15,640 bases of DNA, from NCBI GenBank assembly GCA_015490315.1, contig WFYB01000201.1:1-15640 (forward strand), given 5' to 3'. Both the position numbers and the translations under genes were made by a program. The notes under the pieces are model-generated. The model was not told the DNA's origin. It searched no databases and was given only the letters and a program-made list of their open reading frames with translations. The number at the start of each line of letters is the position of its first letter. Position 1 is the first letter of the stretch. Positions 5,253-11,876 of this stretch are shown piece by piece. The DNA comes from Sulfurovum sp. (lineage in GTDB: Bacteria; Campylobacterota; Campylobacteria; Campylobacterales; Sulfurovaceae).

Positions 5253-6253
5253 CTCAAGAGATAAGCAAACTTCCTGACCCACTCACCCCATACCGTTGAA
5301 CCCTCTACATCCAGCCCATTTGCCTGCATATCTTTGACAAGCATGATGGCAAACTCTCCGGGAAGCTGCAGTGAGAAAGAGAGAATATTATCGATCGCTT
5401 CATCACTGGGGTTTTGCCGTGCGGCATTGACCAGTCCAATGGCGAGTGCCATGAGTACCTTGGGGTCATCCTCATCGATCTCTTTGAGTGACCCGTCAAG
5501 GATACGCTCAAGGTCTGGCAGATCTTTCATCACCTTCTTGAAACTGCTGTACCCTACAGCCGCTTCACGTCCGACTGCACCGCTAATACTATCTAATATC
5601 AAGTCACTCTCTATCCCGCTTTTGACGATGCTGTCGACATACTCCCAGCTACGCGGCGTGGCAAAGGCTTTTTCGTTGGAGGTAGGATCAAAAGTAAAGA
5701 GCATGCTCTTGTCATAGGCAAGATAGCCGATGATCGCACTCTCTATCCCTGCACGGTATGCCCACGCTTTCCAGTCGTTAAAGTCCACCTCCATCTCAAA
5801 ATGCACAAAACGGTTGGCAAGGGGTGGGGGCATCTTGTAGACAACCCCTCTGTCATTCTCCCGGTTGCCCGCAGCGACGATGCTCCACCCTTTGGGCAGC
5901 TCATACTCCCCTACTTTTCTATCCAAGATGAGCTGATATGCCGAAGCTTGCACTGCCGGGGGTGCGGTATTGATCTCATCGAGAAAGAGGATACCTCTGG
6001 AGTCAGGGTCGCTTGGCAGGAAGCTCGGCTTTGCCCAGACCCCCTCTTGGGTCTGGGCATTGAAAAAGGGAATGCCTTTGAGGTCAGTCGGATCAAGCAA
6101 AGAGAGGCGCAGATCGAGGAACTCCATATCTTTCTCTTTGGCTATCTGCTTGACGATAGAGGACTTACCAATCCCCGGCGCACCCCAGACAAAAACCGGC
6201 AGCTGTGCATCGATGAGTTTGTCGATGGCTTTGGTGATATTGCTTGCTTTCAT
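5249..6253 (-). CDS. MoxR-type AAA+ ATPase
   Basis: A 334-aa AAA+ protein of the MoxR/RavA-like group, which remodels or helps mature protein complexes. Visible motifs: Walker A GAPGIGKSS (24-32), Walker B ILFLDEIN (88-95), sensor 1 VAAGN (126-130) and a probable arginine finger in PLANRFVHF (144-152). The C-terminal third should be the helical lid and has no extra domain. Start ATG with AAGGAG nine bases upstream. MoxR genes usually sit beside a gene for a von Willebrand A (VWA) protein. None is here: downstream is the convergent ars membrane protein and upstream, on the same strand, is the LRV-repeat protein. The substrate is unknown; cooperation with the LRV protein is inferred from position only. 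Confidence 0.9.
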   Translation of the reverse strand: MKASNITKAIDKLIDAQLPVFVWGAPGIGKSSIVKQIAKEKDMEFLDLRLSLLDPTDLKGIPFFNAQTQEGVWAKPSFLPSDPDSRGILFLDEINTAPPAVQASAYQLILDRKVGEYELPKGWSIVAAGNRENDRGVVYKMPPPLANRFVHFEMEVDFNDWKAWAYRAGIESAIIGYLAYDKSMLFTFDPTSNEKAFATPRSWEYVDSIVKSGIESDLILDSISGAVGREAAVGYSSFKKVMKDLPDLERILDGSLKEIDEDDPKVLMALAIGLVNAARQNPSDEAIDNILSFSLQLPGEFAIMLVKDMQANGLDVEGSTVWGEWVRKFAYLLS

Positions 6254-6276
6254 ATATGTTTTCTCCTTCTCGTCGA

Positions 6277-6314
6277 GCGAAGCTCACCGAGAATTCCTCT
6301 CACTAAAGCTTCGC
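6277..6314. repeat. Nested hairpin in the gap before the MoxR gene
   Basis: GCGAAGCT (6277-6284) and AGCTTCGC (6307-6314) form a perfect eight-pair stem around 22 bases, with a small inner hairpin (GAGA/TCTC). It lies in the 128-base gap between the LRV-protein gene and the MoxR gene. If both are in one transcript it would be in the intergenic RNA. No T tract is seen on the minus-strand side. Confidence 0.45.
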
Positions 6315-6356
6315 CTGTCGGCTCAGATACCATAATGTTACAGTACCCTCTTTTGG

Positions 6357-6384
6357 TTCCTCATTCCTCATTCCTCACTTCTCA
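6357..6384. repeat. Tandem heptamer array (TTCCTCA)
   Basis: Three perfect copies of TTCCTCA at 6357-6377 and one degenerate copy (CTTCTCA, 6378-6384) that runs into the stop codon of the 490-aa gene. On the minus strand it lies directly downstream of that gene. The same heptamer in another phase forms the array at 9184-9232. Confidence 0.8.
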
Positions 6385-7854
6385 TACATTCAGCATTACC
6401 TTGCCCTGATTGAGTACCTCTTCGTAGGATCGTACGAGGTTTTCGTTTTGGGCGAGTTCGTTCTGTAGACGGGTGTCGAGTTTGAGGATATCGAGCAGCT
6501 CCATAGGCAGTGCCCGGTTGGTTGCCAGTGCGCGGTTGATCTCCAGATCCTCTTCGTTGAAGAGTGCTTCAAGGATCTTGATCGGGGTGGCAGGATTGTA
6601 AGCCAGAGCGATACGCATCGCTTTATCCTCCCCATACTCCTCATAAAAACGCTCAAGAAGCTTCGGATCAACGTTGGGGTTTTTCGCCAACGACGTTAGT
6701 GTCGAAGGGATCTCTTTTTGATAGATCTGCTCAAGCATCTCTCTTGGCACAACCGGATTGGCGCTGAGATATTCAAGCAGTGCGGTATTGTCACTCTGGA
6801 TGAGTTTACCTATGACTTCAGTAGCGAGCTGTTCATTCGCACCCAAAAGGGCAAATATCTCAGGATCATTTACCTTCTTTTGGATCTTTGAGAGTCTATC
6901 ACTATCTATGGGCTGCCTCATGAGCACCAATGCCGCACTCTCAGGCTCTTCCAGAAGTTTTTCAAAAAGTGTGTTGTCAATCGCCGGGTTGATGGCAAGT
7001 GCTTTGGCGATCTTGGGATCATCCTTTTGGTAGAGGAGATTGAGTGTTGAGGCATCGGTCGCACTGTTGCCTGCAAGTGCGATATCGACACCTTTGTGAC
7101 GATAGGAGAGGAGTTTTCTGACGATATCCTCAGTGATATTGGGATTACTGGCAATGGTTTGGCGCAGTGTCGTTCGCTCCTTGCCGCGTACTAGGAACTC
7201 AAAGTTAGGGAAACCAAGTAGTGCTTCAAGCAAGTTAGGGTCTGTCGCTTCCGTCGCCAGACGCCGAAGGGTCAGATAGGAGTAGAGAAGATCCTCTTCG
7301 TTGGGCTTGATAGCAATATAGCGACGCAGGGTGTACATGATCACATCCCTGTCATCACGGCTATCCTCCTCCTCTTCATCAAACTCATAGAGCTTAAGCA
7401 GTCGCACAAAGAGACTATCGGAGAGATGAGGGTTGGCAAGCATCCGTTTGATACGGCTCTGGTCATTGCCCAGCTTGATCGCCATCAGCAGTGCATCATC
7501 ATCGATCGTAGCACTGATAAGCTCCTCAAGCTCCTGCAGGTCATACGAGGGTATCCCCATCTCATATGCCTGCTCACTTATCATCTCCTCTACAGGATTG
7601 AGTCCAGCAGGCTCTATGGTAGCGACCGTCTCACTATCGGGTGTATCAGTAAGTGTGAGCTTGTATGGCTTGAGAAAACGCTCTATCTCCTTACGCTCAA
7701 AGAGCCCCTCTTTGCCAAGGAGCAGAAGCTTCTTGCCCTCATATGATGCCAGTAGTTCTTCCAGTTTCGGCTTGCTATTCATAGCCATACTATACCACAG
7801 AAGGGCTAAATAGGAGTTAATTAGTCTGATTTTAACATCGCTACTCTTTGGCAT
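6382..7854 (-). CDS. LRV-type helical repeat protein with a possible BRCT-like N-terminus
   Basis: A 490-aa protein. From about 231 to 480 there are some ten units of 24-27 residues with the pattern (I/A)LAxNPxx(P/D)xxLLExLy, for example IALAYNPATPIKILEALF (415-432). This resembles leucine-rich-repeat-variant (LRV) and related alpha-solenoids used for protein binding. Two or three weaker units occur at 120-220, with an acidic run at 159-170. Residues 38-115 (EGKKLLLLG...ERKEIERFLKPY...YEMGIPSYDLQELEELI) have the strand/helix order of a BRCT domain, a low-certainty match. The start is unclear: the ATG at 7854 overlaps comF by 14 bases, while ATGs at 7788 and 7782 keep the whole BRCT-like part; none has a good ribosome-binding site. 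The MoxR gene follows on the same strand. Confidence 0.85.
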   Translation of the reverse strand: MPKSSDVKIRLINSYLALLWYSMAMNSKPKLEELLASYEGKKLLLLGKEGLFERKEIERFLKPYKLTLTDTPDSETVATIEPAGLNPVEEMISEQAYEMGIPSYDLQELEELISATIDDDALLMAIKLGNDQSRIKRMLANPHLSDSLFVRLLKLYEFDEEEEDSRDDRDVIMYTLRRYIAIKPNEEDLLYSYLTLRRLATEATDPNLLEALLGFPNFEFLVRGKERTTLRQTIASNPNITEDIVRKLLSYRHKGVDIALAGNSATDASTLNLLYQKDDPKIAKALAINPAIDNTLFEKLLEEPESAALVLMRQPIDSDRLSKIQKKVNDPEIFALLGANEQLATEVIGKLIQSDNTALLEYLSANPVVPREMLEQIYQKEIPSTLTSLAKNPNVDPKLLERFYEEYGEDKAMRIALAYNPATPIKILEALFNEEDLEINRALATNRALPMELLDILKLDTRLQNELAQNENLVRSYEEVLNQGKVMLNV

Positions 7855-8416
7855 CTGCCAATGTCAAGGCGAAAAGGACATTGACATCATGAGAGAGCAG
7901 TACCTGCTGTGCCTCCTGAAGTGTGATGCCGGTAGTGATGATATCATCGACAAGGATCACATCCACCCCGGATCGTCCTGTATAGCGAAAGTCTCTGGGA
8001 TTGTCGAGGCGGTACTGCAGCGGCTTTCCGGCGTAGTGCACACGGTTTTGTGCCATCAGTGAGGCATGCTGAGGGATACTCATCTCGGTTTTCATCGCAT
8101 GGCTGAGCAGTGCCGTATGTGAATAGCCGCTCTCCACCCGTTCATCGACCCCTACGATATAGACCATGCCCTCATCATGCTCCACAAACTCTTCGATAAA
8201 GGGTCGGAAGGTCATCTCTGCCAATCTCTTGTAGACCCGGTACCCTTCGGGCTTGTGTTTGGTCAAAAGCAGCGGTTCGAGTGCCGTGTAGCGGTAGAAA
8301 GAGATCACATCCAGTGTACCGATCCTGCGGGTCTGTACTGAAGGGACAAAGAGTCTCTCCCTGCATGAACTACAAAGGATATCGATTGATAATTTTGCAC
8401 AACTATAGCAACGCAT
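7841..8416 (-). CDS. comF: ComF family phosphoribosyltransferase-like protein
   Basis: A 191-aa protein. The N-terminus has a four-Cys zinc site, CYSC (C3, C6) and CSSC (C15, C18). The C-terminal half is a type I phosphoribosyltransferase fold with the PRPP-loop motif VILVDDIITTGITL (153-166). ComF/GntX proteins are needed for DNA uptake in transformable bacteria, acting on the cytoplasmic side. In Campylobacterota the gene is often single, apart from other competence genes, as here. The -10 box on this strand is at 8428-8423, six bases before the ATG, so the message may be leaderless; no ribosome-binding site is visible. The gene overlaps or nearly touches the LRV-protein gene downstream. 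Confidence 0.87.
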   Translation of the reverse strand: MRCYSCAKLSIDILCSSCRERLFVPSVQTRRIGTLDVISFYRYTALEPLLLTKHKPEGYRVYKRLAEMTFRPFIEEFVEHDEGMVYIVGVDERVESGYSHTALLSHAMKTEMSIPQHASLMAQNRVHYAGKPLQYRLDNPRDFRYTGRSGVDVILVDDIITTGITLQEAQQVLLSHDVNVLFALTLADAKE

Positions 8417-8422
8417 AGAGAT

Positions 8423-8435
8423 ATTATACTATAAT
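8423..8435. promoter_or_regulatory. Symmetric divergent -10 element (comF / YbhB)
   Basis: ATTATA-C-TATAAT is a perfect palindrome about one base. It gives a consensus TATAAT on the plus strand (8430-8435, toward the YbhB gene) and another on the minus strand (8428-8423, toward comF). No good -35 is seen on either side. Predicted starts are near 8442 on the plus strand and at or very near the comF ATG on the minus strand. Confidence 0.6.
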
Positions 8436-8461
8436 GCCAAAAATGCTAAAAGGATATCATG

Positions 8462-8917
8462 ATGAAACTCACAAGCGAAGCGTTCGCCTATGGCGAAGAG
8501 ATTCCTCTGAAGTACGGCTGTAAAGGGGAGGATATCTCTATACCTCTAAAGTTTGAAGAGGTGCCCGAAGAGAGTGCCTCACTGGCGATTATCATGGAGG
8601 ATCCCGATGCGCCCACAGGGCTCTTCGTCCACTGGGTCATCTACAACATCCCCTACAACATCGAAGCCCTGCCCGAAGGTGTCCCTCCCGCTGCCATGCT
8701 CAACCATACTATCATTCAGGGGTTTAACGACTTTGATCGTATCGGCTACGGCGGTCCCTGTCCACCGGACAGAGTACACCGCTACTTCATCAAACTATTT
8801 GCGCTGGACATCAAGCTTGACGATGCCCCTCCGGGCTACAACAGAGAACAGCTCCTTGAGGTCATGGATGGGCACATCATCGCCGAAGCGGAGCTCATGG
8901 GCACCTACGCCCCTTAA
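8462..8917 (+). CDS. YbhB/YbcL family (PEBP/Raf kinase inhibitor-like) protein
   Basis: A 151-aa cytoplasmic protein of the phosphatidylethanolamine-binding protein family. The diagnostic motifs are EDPDAP (46-51), FVHWVIYNIP (55-64) and a GGPCPPD...HRYFIKLFALD segment (about 97-118), which line the anion-binding pocket. The length is typical of E. coli YbhB (158). Two tandem ATGs exist at 8459 and 8462; AAAAGGA at 8448-8454 is four and seven bases away, so I prefer the second. The biochemical role of bacterial members is unsettled. It is divergent from comF, sharing the symmetric promoter, and its stop overlaps that of the DUF2905 gene by four bases (TTAA). Confidence 0.9.
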   Translation: MKLTSEAFAYGEEIPLKYGCKGEDISIPLKFEEVPEESASLAIIMEDPDAPTGLFVHWVIYNIPYNIEALPEGVPPAAMLNHTIIQGFNDFDRIGYGGPCPPDRVHRYFIKLFALDIKLDDAPPGYNREQLLEVMDGHIIAEAELMGTYAP

Positions 8918-9117
8918 CGCCCCATCAGCCAAAAGATTAGAGAGAGCAGCGCCGATACGATCAGCATCGATGTGATCGGGATAAAGACAAAGGTGTGCTC
9001 TGTCTGATATTTGATATCCCCGGGCAGATTGCCAAACCAGCCCAACAGACCATACTTATATGCAATGCCTGCGACGATCAGTCCAATCCCTATATAAATC
9101 AGTAAATTTCCGTTCAT
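8914..9117 (-). CDS. DUF2905 family small membrane protein
   Basis: A 67-aa protein with two membrane helices (about 4-22 and 44-64) joined by a loop containing GNLPGDIKY (29-37), the signature of DUF2905. Such proteins are common in bacteria and have no known function. The start has AGGAT at a normal distance. It lies alone on the minus strand after the Sir2 gene, about 90 bases downstream of its stop, and converges on the YbhB gene with a TTAA stop overlap. I infer inner-membrane location only. Confidence 0.85.
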   Translation of the reverse strand: MNGNLLIYIGIGLIVAGIAYKYGLLGWFGNLPGDIKYQTEHTFVFIPITSMLIVSALLSLIFWLMGR

Positions 9118-9132
9118 ATTTCATCCTAACGG

Positions 9133-9150
9133 TGCGTAACTACGCACCCT
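9133..9150. repeat. Palindrome GGTGCGTA-AC-TACGCACC
   Basis: Eight-base arms around AC, just upstream of the DUF2905 start. It folds as a hairpin with a small loop if the inner TA/TA pairs open. The GTGCGTA...TACGCAC type recurs in many genomes of sulfur-oxidising bacteria (recall, not searched). Only one copy is in this window. Confidence 0.55.
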
Positions 9151-9183
9151 ACAAAAAAACTTTCCAAAGAAAAACATACCAAA

Positions 9184-9232
9184 ATTCCTCATTCCTCATT
9201 CCTCATTCCTAATTCCTAATTCCTAATTCTTC
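9184..9232. repeat. Tandem heptamer array (ATTCCTC x3, ATTCCTA x3)
   Basis: Six clean seven-base units at 9184-9225 plus a degenerate one to 9232. The first three units differ from the last three only in the final base. The Sir2 gene reads into it: its last residues (EELGIRN) and its TAG stop (9211-9209) come from the array. Because seven is not a multiple of three, gain or loss of units would change the protein end. Confidence 0.9.
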
Positions 9233-10030
9233 CATTGCTTCCACCGTCCCCATCTCCAACCCTATCTGGGCACCGTGTGCCTCACGTGGATTGATACGGA
9301 TCAGCGGGACACCAAAGTGACGCGCTATATCTTCACTGGTCATGCGTACCGTCGGCACTGCCGTGCCCGCCCCTATCTCGATAACAGCAAGCTTCGCACC
9401 TTCATCCTCGAGCATAGCCAGCCAGCTCTGGAGTCTACGGCTCTGTGCATCAGTACGACTGCTCTCCCAACCCCAGTCACCAAACATCAAAATGTTCGGA
9501 CGCGCCAACGCACCACAGTCGGGACATCGCGGCAGCGGCTCCTGCGCTCTGAAATCTTCATCAATCTCTATCTCCACATCCTCTGCTGACCAGATCTTGC
9601 CCTGACAGTTTTGGATACACTGTAGGTGATGAATCGACCCATGACACTCCATGATGTGAGCCTCATCAAAGCCTGCTTTTTGGAACTGTCCGTCGACATT
9701 GGAGGTAAAGACAAAGCTTTTATATTTTTTAGTATTAGATAGCTTTTTGAGTATCTCAAATCCCCTGTGCGGCACAGTATCACGATAAAGATGCAGCCTG
9801 TGTCCATAAAACGCCCATGCCAATGCGGGATCTTTCTCAAACCACTGCGGATTTGCCATCTCTTCAAAACGAAGCCCAAGTTCTTTGGCTTTGGGGTACG
9901 CACGCCAAAACCCCTCTACCCCGCGAAAGTCCGGCAGACCACTATCCACCCCCATCCCGGCACCGGCAGTGATGAGAATGGCATCGGCTTTGGCTATCTC
10001 TTCTCTGGCTCTCTCAATAACTTCTTGCAT
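9209..10030 (-). CDS. Sir2 family NAD-dependent protein deacylase
   Basis: A 273-aa sirtuin, which removes acyl groups from lysine while splitting NAD. NAD-binding motif GAGMGVDSGLPDFRG (23-37), TSNVDGQFQKAGF (109-121) in place of the usual TQN(I/V)D, catalytic H130 in MECHGS, and a zinc ribbon C138/C142 with C169/C172. The usual Gln of TQN is Ser here, while Asn111 and Asp113 remain, so it may belong to a divergent sirtuin branch with altered activity. Start ATG after AGAGGA. The last residues are encoded by a tandem heptamer array. The VapBC genes lie upstream on the same strand, 42 bases away; a TACAAT at 10060-10055 could be a separate -10. Confidence 0.9.
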   Translation of the reverse strand: MQEVIERAREEIAKADAILITAGAGMGVDSGLPDFRGVEGFWRAYPKAKELGLRFEEMANPQWFEKDPALAWAFYGHRLHLYRDTVPHRGFEILKKLSNTKKYKSFVFTSNVDGQFQKAGFDEAHIMECHGSIHHLQCIQNCQGKIWSAEDVEIEIDEDFRAQEPLPRCPDCGALARPNILMFGDWGWESSRTDAQSRRLQSWLAMLEDEGAKLAVIEIGAGTAVPTVRMTSEDIARHFGVPLIRINPREAHGAQIGLEMGTVEAMEELGIRN

Positions 10031-10072
10031 CAGATCCTCTTGTTGTATATTTAAATTGTAGGCATAATCATT

Positions 10073-10438
10073 TTACAAAAGCTTTAACCCCTCTATATAC
10101 TTAAAATCTTTCTTGTTATACGTCAACAACATGGCATCATGATGTAATGCCGTCGAGGCTATCAGACTGTCGGGTATATCAAGAGAGTGGCTTTTGGCAT
10201 ATCGTTTGATGAGCTTTATTGCCGTTCTTGATATATTTTCGTTAAGATGGATGATGTTAAAAAGAGAAACAAATTTTTCCAGTTTGTTCACTTCAGCTTT
10301 ATTCAACGCGCCATAATAAAGTTCCATCACTGTAATGGATGAGATAGATAACGTTTCAGTAAGCGACTCTACTCTGTCAATGGTTTTTCTGTCACCTTTA
10401 AGTATCTCAATGAGAATATTGGTATCCAGTACGATCAT
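10073..10438 (-). CDS. vapC: VapC-type PIN domain toxin
   Basis: A 121-aa PIN-domain ribonuclease. The acidic metal-binding residues are in place: D5 (VLDTNILIE), E39 (TVMELYYGA), D90 (IPDSLIAST) and D111 (TYNKKDFKYI). VapC toxins cut specific RNAs, often tRNA. The upstream antitoxin gene overlaps by four bases (ATGA), the standard arrangement. It is AT-rich compared with Sir2 next door, typical of mobile TA modules. It is the second type II TA module in this window and of a different toxin family from the first. Confidence 0.92.
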   Translation of the reverse strand: MIVLDTNILIEILKGDRKTIDRVESLTETLSISSITVMELYYGALNKAEVNKLEKFVSLFNIIHLNENISRTAIKLIKRYAKSHSLDIPDSLIASTALHHDAMLLTYNKKDFKYIEGLKLL

Positions 10439-10659
10439 TTCCAGGCTTTTTCCCTAAGTGATTCCTGTGTAATCTCCCTACCTTCCCACATACCCGAAAA
10501 GTTCGATAAGTCAACTGATGAAGGCTTCTTTCTGTTCTCTTCAAGGTTTTTTTTGAGTGTCTCACGTATATAGGCAGAAAGCGACATACCGAGTTTATTT
10601 GCCTGCTGTTTCAACTCTTCAAACAGCGGCTCTTCAAAATAGATCTGTGTTCTATGCAT
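10435..10659 (-). CDS. vapB: VapB-type ribbon-helix-helix antitoxin
   Basis: A 74-aa protein. Residues 1-40 (RTQIYFEEPLFEELKQQA, then MSLSAYIRETLKK) fit a ribbon-helix-helix domain. The tail from about 45 (DLSNFSGMWEGREIT) should bind and block VapC. The start has AAAGGTGAG at a good distance. It should repress its own promoter as a complex with VapC. Two copies of TTTATACAT just upstream are the best candidate sites. VapB naming rests on the VapC partner; the fold alone would only say CopG/RHH family. Confidence 0.88.
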   Translation of the reverse strand: MHRTQIYFEEPLFEELKQQANKLGMSLSAYIRETLKKNLEENRKKPSSVDLSNFSGMWEGREITQESLREKAWK

Positions 10660-10667
10660 GACTCACC

Positions 10668-10719
10668 TTTATACATCGTTTTTATACATTACTATAGCAA
10701 ATTTTTGACAGTATGTAAA
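10668..10719 (-). promoter_or_regulatory. vapBC promoter with direct-repeat operator candidates
   Basis: Minus strand: -35 TTTACA (10719-10714), 17-base spacer, -10 TATAGT (10696-10691) preceded by TGC, an extended -10. Downstream are two copies of ATGTATAAA (10689-10681 and 10676-10668) with period 13, in the leader before the vapB start. In the other direction a TGCTATACG (10738-10746) may serve ywbE as an extended -10. Confidence 0.6.
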
Positions 10720-10771
10720 TATCTATAACAAGAAAACTGCTATACGTCCCAAAAAGAAAGAAACAGAAACC

Positions 10772-10975
10772 ATGCTCCCTCAAAAAGACGGCAGAAAACG
10801 CCAAAATATCAGATATGGACTCGATGTCGCTGTCGTACTCAAAGAGGATCAGCCTACAGGCAGACTCACCTACGGCAAGGTACAGAAGATACTCACAAAC
10901 GCAGCAACCCATCCACACGGTATCAAAGTCCGTCTCAACACCGGAGAGGTGGGACGCGTCAAAGAGATACTGTGA
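10772..10975 (+). CDS. ywbE: YwbE family protein
   Basis: A 67-aa protein closely matching the YwbE/DUF2196 family: DGRKRQNIRYG near the start, then VVLKEDQPTGRLTYGKVQ and HPHGIKVRLNTGEVGRV (47-63). The family is small, soluble and uncharacterised; its SH3-like barrel look suggests nucleic acid or RNA binding, which is inference. The ribosome-binding site is weak. Its TGA overlaps the GTG start of the next gene (GTGA), so the two are coupled. It diverges from vapBC. Confidence 0.9.
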   Translation: MLPQKDGRKRQNIRYGLDVAVVLKEDQPTGRLTYGKVQKILTNAATHPHGIKVRLNTGEVGRVKEIL

Positions 10976-11433
10976 GACTCTTCATCGACGGGGATGCCTT
11001 CCCAAATCTGCTCAAACCGATCGTGCTAAGAAGCATACAGCGACTGCATATCCCCACTACTGTTATCGCGAACAAAAGAGTCTTTATCGGAGATGCAAAA
11101 GAGATCGAATATATCATTGTGGATCAGGGGGCGGATGAAGCCGATCATCAGATTGTAGCACGCTGTCAGAGCGGTGACCTCGTCATCACTGCTGATATCC
11201 CGCTGGCAGACAGGGTCATCTCCAAAGATGCCCATGCCATCGATCACAGAGGTGAGCTCTACATCAAAGAGAATATCAAGCAGTACCTCGCGATACGCAA
11301 TCTGATGGAGAGTATCAGAGAGAGTGGAGAGATGACCAGAGGTCCTAAAGCTTTCGGAAGCAAAGATGCCCACGCCTTTGCCAATCAGTTCAATACTTTC
11401 CTATCAAAGCACTATAGACCAGAAACACCTTAG
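10972..11433 (+). CDS. yaiI: YaiI/YqxD (UPF0178) family protein
   Basis: A 153-aa protein of the YaiI/YqxD family, which has a PIN/NYN-like nuclease fold. The N-terminal FIDGDAFPNLLKPI (4-17), ADEADHQIVARC (54-65) and DLVITADIPLA (69-79) carry the conserved Asp residues expected to bind metal. The C-terminal GPKAFGSKDAHAFANQFN is also typical. Activity has not been settled for the family. The start is a GTG that overlaps the ywbE stop by four bases, so translation is probably coupled. It converges with the CopD-like gene and shares a TTAG stop overlap. Confidence 0.9.
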   Translation: MRLFIDGDAFPNLLKPIVLRSIQRLHIPTTVIANKRVFIGDAKEIEYIIVDQGADEADHQIVARCQSGDLVITADIPLADRVISKDAHAIDHRGELYIKENIKQYLAIRNLMESIRESGEMTRGPKAFGSKDAHAFANQFNTFLSKHYRPETP

Positions 11434-11876
11434 AGGATATCCCGAAGCACCATCGCATAGTGTAGAATCACAAGATTGAGGATAAAGATGCCCATCGAAG
11501 AGGCTTTGGAGAGAAAATGCTGCATTGGGCTTTTGGTGGTATTGAGTGTCTTGAAGCTGATCCACATATGTACAATCGTCATCACAGTGATCACTGCTAC
11601 CAAAGAGAGTTTGATACGCAGTGCTTCGAGTACTTCATTGGTGATATTGGAGAAGAGCAGATGGATCAGTCCGTTATTGGTGATCATGATCACCCCGGTA
11701 GTGACAAGGATGATCAGGGACATCGTCTCATAGTATCCGTAGATCGGTCCGATACGAGGGTAGACCGCCTCCTGATCCTCTTTTCTTCTTAGAGAAACAC
11801 CCAGCACAAACATAAAGAACGCACCGCCGATCCATGCGATCGCGGCTATAAGGTGCATATGTATCGCCCAGCCCAT
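11430..11876 (-). CDS. CopD-like four-helix membrane protein
   Basis: A 148-aa inner-membrane protein with four hydrophobic helices (about 5-26, 50-68, 91-112, 125-143). The HLIAAIAWIGGAFFM start, an internal His in VHMW and a near-terminal LHYAM fit the CopD/DUF2269-like families, where paired membrane His may bind heme or copper. The match is at the level of pattern only. I start at the ATG at 11876, which follows AGGGAG and overlaps the upstream stop by one base (TGATG). A longer reading from 11912 would lie within the NifX-like gene. It is the last gene of the lepA block. Confidence 0.72.
   Translation of the reverse strand: MGWAIHMHLIAAIAWIGGAFFMFVLGVSLRRKEDQEAVYPRIGPIYGYYETMSLIILVTTGVIMITNNGLIHLLFSNITNEVLEALRIKLSLVAVITVMTIVHMWISFKTLNTTKSPMQHFLSKASSMGIFILNLVILHYAMVLRDIL

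Noticed and set aside
5801..6409. 202-codon open frame on the plus strand
   Set aside because: Antisense to the MoxR gene, covering its Walker motifs; no ribosome-binding site or family match.
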